Assembly (NCBI GenBank): GCA_032622095.1
Contig: CP136069.1
Span: 100,098,278-100,162,277 of the forward strand
DNA: 64,000 bases
Direction of reading: 5' to 3'
Origin: Siphonodentalium dalli
Lineage: Eukaryota > Mollusca > Scaphopoda > Gadilida > Siphonodentaliidae
The notes under the pieces are model-generated. The model searched no databases and was not told the DNA's origin. It saw only the letters and a list, made by a program, of their open reading frames with translations. Below, piece after piece: positions 1 through 12,128 of this stretch (position 1 is its first letter; the number at the start of each line of letters is the position of its first letter). The position numbers were made by a program, and so were the translations under genes.

Positions 1-891
1 ATGCTGCATATGGGGCAGTGGGGTGAACAAATTCCTTCCCGACACCCTTCAGAAAGAAGCTTCGAGAAATGTAAAACTGAAATAAATAAACTTGTCTTGA
101 TGTAACTAAAGCCAAGATCATTGTGTGCATGGAAAAAGAGCGGGCAAATGTCTCAAGCATTAATGTGACTATCAATGGTGAGAATATAACTGTCATCACA
201 CTGTTCATCAGTGCATCAAGCCAATCAGTGAAATATTTGCATGTCTATCAACTCATATGATCTGTTACTCTCACAACACCTAAAATATCCAAGTCTGGCA
301 TAGTGACTGTTTGTCATTTATTATAACAGGTTGCTCCAGTAGACTAACAAAAGTGTTACTGAGGCATAATGCTAGATAAAGGGCTGGTTGACAAACTAAT
401 CGGGAAATGGTTAGAAATTATTGAATTGTGTATATCCTGTACACTGACATAAGTTTGCATATATAAGTAAACTTGTCCTGATGTACCGTAAATAATCCCT
501 AGATCATTGTGTGCATGGAAAAATAGCGAGCAACTGCCTCAAACATTAGATGATCTCTCACAAGACCGAAATTATCCAAGTCTGGTCTAGTGCTATGACT
601 GATTGTCATCTATATATATATAAACAAGTAGGATCTGTCCGGATTTTTCTCTCAGACCCCTGGACTGAGTTCAACCAATCTATATAAACAAACAAAGGTT
701 TAACAAAAAATGTGATAGTTGGTTATGGGACTTTGGTCTGTTAAATAGTGTGCTTAGAGCATCTGCAGATATTAAATGCTATATAAAACCATTCATTATT
801 ATAATTTTCCAGAAAGTGTTTATATTCCAGTTTATTTTCCGTTGTACAATAGCCACAAAGTCAGTTGATCTGCTGACAACGTCATGATGTC
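1..891. other. Intronic sequence without recognisable features
   Basis: No coding exon, RNA gene or complete mobile element is visible. Two similar stretches (about 60-140 and 460-520) both mention the same short text around 'gatcattgtgtgcatgg', which suggests an old internal duplication. It probably belongs to the intron preceding the first PRRC2-like exon seen in this window. Confidence 0.5.
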
Positions 892-3033
892 ATTTGACAA
901 CGAAGAATTGGTGTGGTGACTCGGGGTACCCTGGCGGATGTTATAATGGTATTAGTTTTTATGTTTACACATACCATAGTATGGTAAACATAGTGTCGTT
1001 GCCCAGATTGACCACTCGTCGTTCGTCCGTCTGTCTGTCTGTCCGTCTGTCTGTCTGTCTGTCCGTAGACACTTTACGAGTAATGCGATAACTCAAACAT
1101 TTTCTATCCGATCGAAACAAAATTTTGTATATGGATTTCTGAGCCCAAAATACAGATAGAGTTCGAATTTGGGTTTGATCCGAGTTTTTGTTACAGAGTT
1201 ATGGCCCTTTTTCAACTTAGAATTCACGCATTCTGCCATAACTCATAACATTTTTTATCTGATTGGAACCAAATTTGGTATGTGAGTTTCACAGCCCAAA
1301 ATACAGATCGAGTCCGAATATGGGTTTGATCCGATTAATTTTAAAGGAGTTATGACCCCTTTTTCGAGAATTTATTTATTTTTTTTAGATTTAGCTCCTT
1401 GCTAAATTTAGCATATACAAATATTAAATTTTGTTTGAACTTTAATAACAATAAATAAAAATTAAATAATAAAAAAAAATTGACACTTTCATTTATTTTA
1501 GTTTTATACGATTAATTAGGTGTGATATCCTGTTTTGAAAATATGAAGATTTTATTGCAATAGTTTCATGTAATATAATGATATCAATAAATTACCATGT
1601 GATCATCCAACATCCAGAGTATATGAGAGGATTTTTATAGATGTTGTCATTCCAAGTGAAATCTGTTATGAAATGAGTGATGACATATGATACAGAGCTC
1701 TGGTGGGTCAAGCAAGATAAACAACACTGGTGGCTGGCTGTTTGTTTATTCTAACTGTCAAATTGATTTATGGCAGCACAAGACTGGTGTTTTTCCTATT
1801 CTTGAAATTTCATTACTGGGTGAGATAAGGGCCCCCCTCACCTATATAAGTGTCTTCTAAATTCCATTAATTTGCTTCAAAAATAATTAACCCTTTCCAA
1901 GGTTTCCATAGACACATGCTATAATGTACATGGATTCTTCCTCATATCTCTTAATATCTATTGGGTATCTTTGCACACTATTCACTTCTATCAATTTTGG
2001 TATTGACTGATTAATTTATTTTTGAAAAATATATTAACCCTTCAGACACGTGCTTTCAATTTGAAATTAAAACAACAGCTGATAGCCAATATGATTTATC
2101 TATGCAATGGGAAACAGGCAGATAAATATACATGACTATTGTAAGTGATGACTTGTTTTGAAAATCAATATGGTAGATGTTAGTATTTCCAGGAACCTTA
2201 TTTTCCCATTTGTTCACATTTTCATGGTTGATTGAATTTTAGGGGCCACAGAGCACTTAGAAGATTAACATTGAAGGTTGTGGCTTTTAGTGCCCAAGCT
2301 ACTTGTAAAACATTGTAATGAAACCATTCAAATGAGGGCTAACTTACTTTCTTTTATATGAACGATTTAGTGGTCATAGGGGCCAGCATCCCCATCATAT
2401 TATGTCTGTATAACATTATATAGATAATACTTTTGAATTGTATAAACTACATATATTTTTGAAAACCATACATCCCTGTTATGAAACACTTAATCTTATT
2501 TAATACACAGGTCAGATCTGATCTTATATCTGTCCATGTTTGATAAACAAATAACTGGGGGGAAGGGGGGGGGGGGGGTAATTAAAGTACCATTTAAATA
2601 CGAGATGGAATCCCCTACATATATGTCGTTCTAAGCAGTCTGGCTTGTCAACAATTATAATTTCTCTTTAGAAGTGAATAATAAATTTTGAATATCTGGC
2701 ATGTCAAAAGTGGTAAAGATAGGGATTTATCACTTTTGCTTCCAATGAGTTAACTTAAACTCTTAAACATGTCCTCCGAAATCACTAAACCATTGGATCT
2801 CACAGTGAGAGGTCCTTGTGTGAATAGGGACAGAGTTATGAGATTTAAAACTACTCCTCCCCAACCCAAATACTTTAACCCTTAAGACAAATTATTTGAG
2901 CTTTTGATTTCAAGTTGGGTACTGATATATGGATTAATTCCTGTGATCATATCTTTGACAAATTATCAGTTATGGCTAGTCGCTATCGCCAAGGTATGGG
3001 TTAAACATCTGCCGATCGTGATCGGCCTCTCGT
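892..3033 (+). mobile_element. HINE-1 family element (Helentron-like), long variant
   Basis: The head begins near 957 with ATGTTTACACATACCATAG, followed by the inverted half TATGGTAAACATAG and a (CCGT/CTGT)n tract (1018-1072). Next come about 130 bp core repeats containing 'acagat(c)gagttcgaat' and 'gagttatg(g/a)ccc'. The 3' end carries AAGGTATGGGTTAAACAT, which is the inverse of the head, then the hairpin GCCGATC-GT-GATCGGC and CTCTCGTT. This layout (asymmetric terminal inverted repeat, 3' hairpin, TT target) is that of Helentron-derived non-autonomous elements. The 65 bp before the head (892-957) match the inverse of the tail of other HINE-1 copies, for example 36600-36670, so an older reversed fragment sits directly upstream. 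Confidence 0.75.
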
Positions 3034-3894
3034 TCAAAATTTTTAATTAAAAAAAATAAAATAAAATTGGTTATGTTAAATTGAGCAAGGAATTCAATCT
3101 TTAAAAAAAATATATTAAAACAATATATATAAATCAAAATGTTTCAATGACCAAATGTGCTTGAAGCACACAAAGCGGCCGCCGCTAAATGAGGGCTCTG
3201 TCTAAGATAAAAATGTTTGCGTAGTCCCACAAAGGGGGCCATATGTATCTCTGATGCTGAATATAGGCTCACAAAGGGAAATAATAGACTAATCAGGAAA
3301 TAGTTAGAAATTATGAAATTTTTTGTATTCTGCACAATGACCTAGGTTAACAGATGATCAGCAATTTATAAAACATTTTTTTTTCAATTGAAACAGCTTC
3401 TGAACTGTTATTTGAACTAATTTATATCACTCCCAGTCATATGAGTGATATCAGTAGAGTTCTATGCAATTTTAGACCAATTTTAGTGAAATTTTGGGGG
3501 TCGGTGTAAAAAGATTGGGTCTAAAAAAAAAAAAAAATTGCAGGTTGGTGGTGTTTGGTTCCCGAAAATGCCAGATGCAAAAAAACGGCATACCTTCCTG
3601 CAAATTTTTTACTAACCACCCCCCCCCCTGTGTTATACAGTTAATACCAAAATAAACGGTCTTAAAAACAGGCCAATATTGGCTCTTTAACGACGTAACG
3701 TCAGGCACTGAAATAGTTAAATTCTAGATCACTGATTTTAAGTTGGTATGATTGAAGATATGGGTTGAGCATCTGTCGATCTTGTATGATCAGCCTCTCA
3801 TATTTAAATTGTAAGTTTGTAGTTATGGACATGTTCTGTATATTGTATATAAAGATCTACCTCTAATGAGATAAAAAAAAATAAATTATTTCAG
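3034..3894. other. Intron sequence before first visible PRRC2 exon
   Basis: No gene is seen. There is a 14 bp A tract (3522-3536), a C tract (about 3620) and a fragment at 3740-3800 resembling the 3' part of HINE-1 ('gatatgggttgagcatctgtcgatc'-like text). The last bases form the splice acceptor of the next exon. Confidence 0.5.
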
Positions 3895-4061
3895 GTGTAG
3901 TTGTGATTGACGATCAGCCTGACAATCCTAACTATGTGTTTGAAAGTAATGAAGGCTTCCAAGAAGTCACAAGAAAGAAGACAGTTAAAAGTAAACTGAA
4001 GACTGATCCTGAGATGGTTAAGAAAGCTGATGTACCAAAGAAAAAAGAGACTGTGTCAAAG
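3895..4061 (+). CDS. prrc2: PRRC2-like protein, exon A (internal)
   Basis: This is the first of eight phased exons of a PRRC2/BAT2-like gene. It starts after the acceptor 'tattatttcag' and ends before the donor 'gtacta'. The first two bases complete a codon from an upstream exon that is outside the window. The exon reads VVVIDDQPDNPNYVFES, then NEGFQEVTRKKTVKSKL and a Lys-rich tail ending ETVSK. The 'GFQEV.(K/R)KK' block is the lysine-rich segment shared by PRRC2 proteins. Those are large, mostly disordered cytoplasmic RNA-associated proteins linked to stress granules and translation initiation. The assignment rests on remembered family motifs, not on an alignment. Confidence 0.8.
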
Positions 4062-5956
4062 GTACTAGCTTATATTCACCAAATGTTCTGGTAGGTAGGT
4101 ACCAGTGAAATAACAAAATATTTGATCAGCCAGAAAAACTTGTCATAATCTCATGTTGACATTTTCAGCTGCAAGCGTAAGTGAAATCATGACCGTTTTT
4201 ACTGGCTCTCGCCAGACTTACTCTTCATGTCATACCATTTAACCTTAATATGTAGAGAGATAGATTTTGTCTATTTACCCGGATCATTCTTGTTGAACTC
4301 TCATCCACACTACACTACACATGACAGTTTTTATTAACTCTTTCTTAACTGGAGCTTCCTGAAATTTTGCTAAAACCCTGTGCGAATGTATTCTCTTATA
4401 TATGCGAGTCGCACCAGTGCAGCTACCATCATGAAAGGGTTATTAAATAACCTTCAAATTATCCACGTTACCGGTGTTACTTAGAGCACAACAAGAAAAT
4501 AGATATGAATAAATAAAGCCACGCTGCATGTGCAACCTATTGACGGAATTGGCTGTCCAAACCCCCAAGTTTATTGGTTAAATGTGGTGAAATATTTTGA
4601 TCTGTGGTCAGCAGGAAGTTGGATATTGAAAGATCAATCGAAAAGGTATAATAACCAAATTAGGGAACGCAAACTTAAGCGCAATACAGTTTGACAAGCG
4701 GTGTATATTGGCCATGTTTATGATGGTTATTTGAAGTTTTATGTCCGCGGAATAAGTGAAGACTTTCTATGATAGTTTGGAAGTTCACTTTATCTTTTCA
4801 TTTGACTGTATTTACATTCATATATTTATATGAATCAGATACGTAGTTCTGCGAGTTTGTTAAAAATGATTGTGCCGATATTAAAATCATATCAGAATAT
4901 ATATCATTCTAGGTAATCCCTAATATGATGTACCGGTAGTACAATGTCATAATTTGTCATTCTTTATATCAAATTAAATCAGTTTACTACGTTGAATGCC
5001 AGTTTATGGGCAGAAAAAAATTCAAATGAATCCCTCGCTCCCGCATTGATTTAAAAAAAATTTGCCTGAGTATCAATTTTATCTTTTTTTGTTTGGCCTT
5101 AAATAAAAAAATTTAAGTTTATTACAAGCATATTTACAAGCATATTTTGAGGAGTTAAAGACTTTTTAAAATGGGGTCATTTAGTTTAATTTAAAAAGTT
5201 CATAGTCATTTAACATGGTACTTAAACTGTTTTGAACATTTGACTATACATGTAACAATAATATCTTTTAAGACAATTAAATGATGTTTGCCATGTTTGA
5301 AAACTTAATCTGATTTGTGGGAAAGGGAGTATATAAAACAACATAATGTGTATGATATGACTGGAAGTTTCCCATATGACTGCTAGTATGTCCTTACTTG
5401 ATCTTTCAACTGGAATATTCAGTATAATATTATACAAGCTTTGAATTGGACTATAATCTGTATATTTGGAATTTAACATCCCTGCCTTTCACCATAACTT
5501 GTGAGAACATCCCATAAACCCTATCATCCAAATCAACATAGCTATGATAGTATGATACCTAGGAGAGATATATCTGTTATAGGAGGGAGTGTGATAAGAG
5601 AGCTAGCATAAGGGGAGAGAGTGGGGAAGATAGAGGGAAACCATGCACATGCAGAGTTATGAGACTGCTTGGTATGTCTGCATCAGGTGCCTACCTTGAA
5701 TATATAAACATTCCACAAGTGAGTTCTGTTTTGTCGACATAGACTGTGAGATTTAGGTATACACAGTACGCTGTATATCATACCAAATTTCATTCAGATC
5801 CGACAACCGCTGTTTGAGATCTGCACGGACGGACAGATTAGTGTCCGGCTGGATGGACAGATGGTCAATCCAGTATATCCCGCATTCTCTGAGAGTGGGT
5901 GGTAAAAAACTGTCAATAGATTATATAAGATAGCTCATCATTCTTTAGTGATTTAT
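4062..5956. other. Intron A-B, mostly unassigned
   Basis: This is AT-rich sequence without a coding signal. At 4370-4440 there is a short motif around 'ccctgtgcgaatgtattctcttatata'. Variants recur at 37180, 44090, 46990, 48915 and 53310, often next to 'ggagcttcc(t/a)g'. It looks like a short dispersed repeat of unknown class. Confidence 0.4.
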
Positions 5957-6128
5957 ATAAGATTTATATATTCCAGGGAAGAAATAGATAGCACACATCT
6001 TGTCAATGTTTTAATTATTGATCATACAAATTTTGACAAAACAGAAATTTAGCCACATTATTTGACAGGATGTAAAAAATGTCGTCGCTGCCAAAGCACA
6101 CCAAATTGGATACGGAAATCTACTGAGA
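5957..6128 (+). repeat. 3' fragment of the element at 44775-46278
   Basis: The stretch from 'gatttatatattccagg' to 'aaattggatacgg' matches 46081-46237 closely (same order of 'agatagcacacatcttgt', 'acaggatgtaaaaa', 'gccaaagcacaccaaattgg'). It ends about 70 bp upstream of exon B, so a transposon tail sits next to the splice acceptor. Confidence 0.7.
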
Positions 6129-6198
6129 TAAAGCTAGATATAATTTTTCACCAGTTAAAGATCATTTGAGAAATGGCGAGAATATTTCTGCTTCCCAG

Positions 6199-6397
6199 GT
6201 AGTAAAACCAAAAGGTGTAGGCATAACACCGAAGAGGGCTTTCCAGCATTTGCCTCCAAGGCTGGCTAAACAGAGAGAACAAAGAGAAAGGGAACGTGAA
6301 GAGGAAAAAGAAAAATCAACCATGCTCAAGATCGAGAATTGGGACAATGAATTGGCTAATAACATGCCAAGTCATGGTGTGCTACCCGATTCCACAG
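6199..6397 (+). CDS. prrc2: PRRC2-like protein, exon B
   Basis: The acceptor is 'ttctgcttcccag' and the donor is 'gtattt'. The exon begins in phase 0, matching the end of exon A, and leaves one base (G). The peptide runs VVKPKGVGITPKRAFQHL, then PPRLAKQREQREREREEE, then the acidic/aromatic block IENWDNELANNMPSHG. In PRRC2 proteins a 'PPRFAKK' basic segment is followed by a short tryptophan motif (E.W(E/D)); both are present here in that order. The Arg/Glu-rich stretch is likely helical or coiled coil. The upstream frame is open back to 6166, but the phase match and acceptor favour a start of the exon at 6199. Confidence 0.85.
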
Positions 6398-6691
6398 GTA
6401 TTTTTACTATTGCCATTATAATCCTTAATTGAATAGTTGTTAATCAATTCCTGTGAAGTCATTTGTAAGGATGTTCAATGAATAAGCTCAACAAACAACT
6501 GGCTGTTTTATTAGCTAAACATCCCTTCAAATGAATCATTGTTATACCCCCATGACCGAATGAAATGGTAGGTATATTGGGTTACATACATTTGTTTGGG
6601 CAGATATCTCAACCACTGGCTGTCTGATCTCAATTAAATTTGGTATGGATATTCACAACTATGAGGACATTCAATTGAGTGTTTAATCGTT

Positions 6692-7670
6692 TTGTTATGT
6701 GTACCCATACCATAGTACTAGTATGGTACACAATATGTTGACATCCAGGGTTTACGCTGCCGCTTGTCAAATTTGCCAATGGCAAAAAAAAAAATTATTT
6801 GGCAAAAAATTTGGCAAGTGAGTTTTTAATTATGGGATGTGAACTATCTAGTCATAAAACATCATCGAATGTGGGTTAATCGTTACGTGTGCCGAATTAC
6901 AGAAAATACAATGGGGAAACCAAAACAAGAAATCTTACCAATTTACGTATAGCGCAGTCAACAGTGTTAGTCGACAGTTATATGTAATTTTTAGTTTTCA
7001 CAAAATGGTAATCCAATCTTTCTGTCATAATCAAACTTTCATCAAACAGCTAATCGATCGTGGTTAAAATGTGAGCCAAAAAAAACGTTATGTAAATTTT
7101 TAATTGAGGCTGTTGTAAGTACTTTGTAACATGATCTCTATTTACATACCGCAAAAGGAATTTGTTAATTTGTTTTGACAGTTAATCCTCCCTAATGGCG
7201 ACATTATATAGCACATATTTATGGTGTCGGCGTTATATATTACCAACGAGTATTAGAAAATAGGTTAATCAGCTGAATGTGAATGGCGACGGATTAATTT
7301 ATGGCTCGTTGATTTCAGAAGCAATTCAATGCGTATAATATTTATACTTGATGACTGTGTAGCAACATTAAATGAAGTTTCCAGGCAGGTGTTGCTTAGA
7401 TGTTTATTGCTGCTTTGATATTAATTAATGATACTAACTTGCTATTCTAGTAGCTCATTTTACCTGTGTCTTGGTTGGTTTTTAACAAAGATAAAAACAC
7501 AATAATTTCCCCAATTATACGCGCAATTAAATTTGGCAAATATTTTTTTCAATTTGGTGAAAAATAATTTCATTTGGCAAATATTTTGGCAAGAGAACAT
7601 TTTCGTGCAGCGCCAACCCTGTCGACATCAAGATTGACCAGTCGTTTATTGTGTGTCTGTCTGTAGACCC
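6692..7670 (+). mobile_element. HINE-1 head fragment, interrupted by a hAT-like element
   Basis: The head 'atgtgtacccataccatag', its inverted half and 'gttgacatcc' are seen at 6697-6745. The same element continues at 7622 with 'tcgacatcaagattgaccag' and a short CTGT tract, and stops near 7670. Everything between is a younger insertion. Confidence 0.7.
6746..7621 (+). mobile_element. hAT-like non-autonomous element (876 bp)
   Basis: The ends are CAGGGTTTACGCTGC and, inverted at the right, CAGGGTTGGCGCTGC. Flanking 8-mers are TTGACATC (6738-6745) and TCGACATC (7622-7629), an 8 bp target duplication with one mismatch. CAGGG ends with 8 bp duplications are typical of the hAT superfamily. Sub-terminal 'atttggcaaa' repeats occur at both ends. 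No transposase is encoded. It was inserted into a HINE-1 head whose text resumes on the other side. Confidence 0.85.
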
Positions 7671-7730
7671 CAGGGATGTGGTAATTTTAATCTGTAATTG
7701 TAATTGACTGTATTTACTTATTCTCAAGTA

Positions 7731-8167
7731 ATTATGCCCCGCCAAATTTAAAATTTGCGGGGGATATAGTAATGGGTTCCGTCCGTCCGTCCGTCCCGAA
7801 TTTGTAAGAGTCGTAACTTGAACAAATGTAAATGGATTTCAAAGATTTGTGGTCTATGAGTTCACCTGACCATTACCTAGAATGAGTTCGCAAGCCAGGT
7901 CTGGCCAGATATTTTTACCGGAGTTATTGGACTTTGTTTATTATTTTTGTTTAATTTACCAAATTGCAAATAGACGACGTCCCAGGGCTCATTTCCACAA
8001 ATCTCAACGGATTTCAAAGATATTTGGAATATGAGTTCACTTGACCATTACCTAGAATGAGTTCGCAAGCCAGGTCTGGCCGGATAATTTTAACGGAGTT
8101 ATTGGACTTTGTTTATTATTTTTTTCATAATTACTTTGATAAATAGCATGTAATTCAATTACTTTTT
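7731..8167 (+). mobile_element. HINE-3-like element fragment
   Basis: It starts with TTATGCCCCGCC and an inverted half 'tttgcgggggatata', then a CCGT tract and two core repeats of about 180 bp. Each core holds 'gaatgagttcgcaagccaggtctggcc' text (7880 and 8056). A clear 3' hairpin was not found. Confidence 0.55.
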
Positions 8168-9005
8168 AGCTCACCTGAGACGAAGTCTCCAGTGGAGCTA
8201 TAGTCATCACTCTCCGTCCGTCCGTCTGTCAGTCTGTCTGTCCGTCCGTCAACTTTTTTTTAAAACATCTTCTCCTCTGAAACCATCATACCAAATTGGT
8301 TCATATTTGGTGTGGATGTTCCCTAGGTGACTCTCATTCAGATTTGTTCAAATGAGGTCACTGGGTCAAATAGTTGCGAAACCAGGGCCATAATTCTATT
8401 CCTCCACAGTAATTCTTACAACAACTTCTTGTCCATAACCATTGTGCCGATTTAGCTAATATTTGGTATGGAGGGTCCTTGGGTGACTGGTGTTCAGATT
8501 TGTTCAAATGAGGTCACCCGGTCAATTAGTTGAGAAACCAGGGCCATAACTCATAGTAATTCTTACAATGACTTCTTCTACAAAAATATTGGGCCGAATT
8601 AGCTTATATTTGGTACTGAGGGACCCTGGGTGACTGGGAATCAGATTTGTTCAAATTGGGTCACTGGGTCAATTAGGGGCAGAGCCAGGGACATAACTCT
8701 AAAAACTAAAAAATTACATTTTTGCATTTTGATCATATTTGGGGTGGATGTTCCCTAGGTGACTGTCATTAATATTTGTTCAAATGAGGTCACTGTGTCA
8801 AACAGTTGCGAAACCAGGGCCATAACTATATTCCTCCTTGGTAATTCTTATAACGACTTATTGTCAATAACCATTAAGCCGATTTAGTTTATATTTGGTA
8901 TGTGGGGTCATTGAATGACTGGGGTTCAGATTTGTTCAAATGGGGTCACTGGGTCAAATAGTGGTGGCGCCAGGGCCATAATTCCCCAAAAAATAATAAA
9001 AAATT
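8168..9005 (+). mobile_element. HINE-2 family element
   Basis: The head TTTAGCTCACCTGAGACGAA is followed by AGTCTCCAGTGGAGCTATAG and a CCGT/CTGT tract. About five degenerate core repeats of 150-160 bp follow. Each has 'ttcagatttgttcaaatg.ggtca', 'ccagggccataa' and 'agtaattctta'. Related copies are at 11100-11620, 15410-15780, 57970-58500 and 60000-60300. The 3' end is not evident. Confidence 0.65.
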
Positions 9006-9360
9006 CAGGAACTCCTTGATCAATTTAACATACAAACAAAAAATATCACCCCCCACATGACCCAGAACCCCACCCCCAACCAACAGCATTCCACCCTATC
9101 TCATATCCTAACTCACAGGTAAATAAAGTATATTTATTTAAATTCCCATTACAAGGCAACTCTCCTATGAACTGATTGACATCACACATGGCAAGGCAGA
9201 TAGAGAGACAAAGAGAGCTTCTGCAGCCTTAGACAGAGTCCCCAGGGAGTGTATTCATGTCATCCATAATTTAAATGAGATTAATGGTGTTATCAATGAA
9301 GCACCCTTGTTGTTTATATTATCACTCAGTGGTCATTAAAATCAGATTAATTTCATTTTC
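9006..9360. other. Unassigned intron sequence
   Basis: This stretch has a C-rich part (9045-9090), then AT-rich unique sequence. No exon, RNA gene or terminal repeat was recognised. Confidence 0.4.
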
Positions 9361-11095
9361 TCAAAGAGTGCCTGGCATTTGTAGAATGAGGTTCCCAGAG
9401 GGTGAATTTAGTGACGCTATCCTACACAGCAGGCTAGCATAACCAAATACACCCTCTGAGAACCTTATTCCGCTTAGGCCTCATCTTCTGGGAAGTATCT
9501 AGAGTCTCAAGATCTCATTCTGCTTAGGCCTCATCTTCTGGGAAGTATCTATAGTATCAAATTTACATTGTTGTTAGTTAAATTTCCCTTCTAGGAAGTT
9601 TCTGTATCCCTTAATTTGCAGAAGATAAAATTCATGATTGAGGTGCCCAATGGGTGAACATCACCAATTTCAACTGGGGAACTTCAATCTTATTCTAGGT
9701 CTTCCATAGCAGTTGAGGGCCTTATCAGAATGAGGTCCCCAGAGGATGAATTTAGTGATACTAGCTCGCTGTGCAGGATAGCCTCACTAAATTCACCCTC
9801 TGGTTACCTCATTCTGCAAATAACAGACAGACTATTTCAAAGCTTGATTCAAGGCTAGCATCACCAAATTCACCATTTGGGGACCTCATTCTGCTTAGGC
9901 CTCATCTTCTGGGAAGTATCTATAGTATCAAATTTACATTGTTGTTAGTTAAATTTCCCTTCTAGGAAGTTTCTATATCCCCTAATTTGCAGAAGATAAA
10001 ATTCATAATTGAGGGGCCCAATGGGTGAACATCACCAACTTCAACTGGGGAAATTCAATTTTATTCTAGGTCTTCCATAGCAGTTTAGGACTTTATCAGA
10101 ATGAGGTCCCCAGAGGGTGAATTTAGCGTCATTGAATTCACCCTCTGGGGACCTCACTCTGCAAATGACAGACACACTATCACACTATTTCAAGGCTTGT
10201 TATGCCCCCGATCTCCGATGGAGATTTGGGGGTATATAGTGGAGCCCTCCGTCCGTCCGTCCTTCCTTCCGTCCGTCCTTCCGTCCGTCCGTCCTTCCGT
10301 CCGTCCTTCCGTCCGTACGAACGTTTCAACTCGTAACTTTGGTTTCGCTAACTCAATTCAGTTGATCTTTGGTATGCTAATAGACCAGCCGGGGGGACAA
10401 GATTTCCCCATAACTGCAGTTTCATCCGCCCATTTTTTCCAGAGTTATGCCCCTTTTTGGACTTAGAAAATTCAGGTTTTCTGCTACTTTTTTTGGTTTC
10501 CAGATAACTTGATTTTGGATTGTTTATTTGCAAAACCCGTATTTTTGTGTATTACCAATATCGCAATACAGGTCAAGGTAAAATTTCGGTTCAATCGGAT
10601 AATTTTTGTGAGAGTTATGACCCTTTTTCGACATAAAAAATTCAGTTTTTTTTTTTTAGAAAATTCAGTTTTCCTTCTATTTTTGTGGCACCAGACCAAA
10701 TTTGAAGCTAATATAGAACAACATCTGGCATTTTTATAGCGCTTAACCAGAAAGTTTCTCTGATTGTACAGTCGGGGGCGTTACCTCCGCCCAGCGGTGC
10801 ACTTGTTGTATAATACATTGTGTTGCTTGAGGCCAGGCATACACAATGTAGGAACAGACACGCTTTTTGTGATGCTATCCGGCACAGCAGGCTAGCATCA
10901 CCAAATTCACCCTCTGACGAACTCATTCTGCTTATGCCTCATCTTCTGGGAAGTATCTATAGTATCAAATTTACATTGTTAGTTAAATTTCCCTTCTAGG
11001 AAGTTTCTATATCCCCTAATTTGCAGAAGATAAAATTCATAAATGAGGTGCCCAATGGGTGAATATCACCAACTTCAACTGGGGAACTTAATTTT
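9361..11095 (+). repeat. Dispersed repeat with 'GAATGAGGTCCCC' hairpins, several units
   Basis: Units contain a hairpin in which 'gaatgaggtccccagagggt' pairs with 'accctctg.ggacctcattc', with 'gaatttagtgatgctagc' text inside. They continue with 'gcctcatcttctgggaagta', 'agaagataaaattcat' and 'gtgcccaatgggtgaacatc'. Unit starts lie near 9385, 9730, 10100 and 10900. The same family returns at 58870-59870. The inverted repeats and unit structure suggest a non-autonomous DNA element or satellite; the class is not identified. A HINE-3 copy is embedded at 10199-10809. Confidence 0.6.
10199..10809 (+). mobile_element. HINE-3 family element, complete-looking
   Basis: The head TTATGCCCCCGATCTCC is followed by an inverted half and a long CCGT/CCTT tract (10246-10316). 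Core repeats carry 'gttatgcccctttttgga' text. Near the right end TCGGGGGCGT is the inverse of the head, followed by the hairpin CCGC-CCA-GCGG and TGCACTTGTT. The asymmetric terminal inverted repeat plus 3' hairpin is the Helentron/HINE layout. The copy at 26453 has the same architecture with different end sequences. Confidence 0.7.
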
Positions 11096-11640
11096 TATCC
11101 TTATCAGATTTGTGAAAATGGGATCACAAAGTCAAATAAGGGCAGAGCAAGAGACTTAACTATTTCACTACATAGTAATTCTTAAAATATGTTTGCAAGA
11201 ACTAGTTGGCTTTAATATAGAATGGAATGTTCTTCCTTGACTGCAATTCAGATTTTTTTAATGGGGTCACCTGGTCAAATAGGGGCCAAGCGAAGGACAG
11301 TTTCCCTCTTAATATGCTTCCTTCACAAGGACCATCAGGTCTATTTGACTGATATTTATGATATGTATGAAGGGTTCTTTGGTGTCTGGGATTCAAATTT
11401 ATTCAGATGGGGTCACCAGGTTAAAAGGGTGGGACCAGGGACATAACTATATGTCTCTATAGTAATTCTTAAAATGTCTTCTCAAGGGATTTTGGACTAT
11501 TTAGCTTACATATAGTATGGAGGAATCAGGAAGATCCTTTAGTGACTGAGATACAGATTTGTTAAAATGAGGTCAACCTGTCAAGAAATGGCAGTCTATG
11601 GGGAGTTAACACTTTTGTGTCTAGTAAAATCATTGAAATA
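11096..11640 (+). mobile_element. HINE-2 core fragment
   Basis: There are three degenerate core units with 'cagatttgt.aaaatg.ggtca', 'gaccagggacataact' and 'gtaattcttaaaa'. No head or tail is seen, so this is a truncated copy. Confidence 0.55.
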
Positions 11641-12128
11641 CCAAATTCATTAAAACATCTACCTTGGAACCACCTGACTGATTGGTCTGACATACATGTA
11701 TTGTGTTTTGGGTCCATGGATAATTGGGCTTCAAACATGTTTAAATGGTTTTAGAAAAAGGCGCTTGTGAGATTGGAAATTTCCAACAATTGAGAAAGTT
11801 TGAGGTGTCGGTTGTGAAATTCCAACCTAAGACTTGGGAGTCTGGATCCCGGTCGGGAGGGGACTTGTTGAGCTGGAGGAGGGGGGTGATCAGTAGTGTA
11901 AAGTTGGCAATTTCAAGGTGGTTTTTCACCAAGCTACATACTTGAAGTCTCTCTAGCCACATATCCTGTTTAAATCTACTTCTTTTAAAGTGATTATGAA
12001 AAGTGCTCCAGAGTCCCAGTCTTATCAGTCTTTGCAGTCTGGTGGGCGACCCCACAGTCATTGACTGTCTTGTTCAATTACATTTCCAAAATGATCATGA
12101 TATTCATTTAAAGAGAACATAATAAGCT
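11641..12128. other. Unassigned intron sequence
   Basis: There are open frames on both strands (about 11741-12061) with no recognisable domain, no matching splice phase to the PRRC2 exons and no counterpart elsewhere in the window. I treat them as chance. Confidence 0.4.

Noticed and set aside
2557-2579. G tract as a quadruplex regulatory element
   Set aside because: Similar G or C tracts at 3620, 52128 and 59872 lie in or next to repeats; there is no sign of function, and such tracts are prone to length error.
10101-10466. Open frame with repeated Pro-Ser-Val-Arg
   Set aside because: It is the translation of the CCGT/CCTT microsatellite of a HINE-3 element; similar frames occur at every such tract.
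11741-12061. 106-codon minus-strand frame
   Set aside because: No domain, no matching phase, no copy elsewhere; overlaps an equally long + frame by chance.
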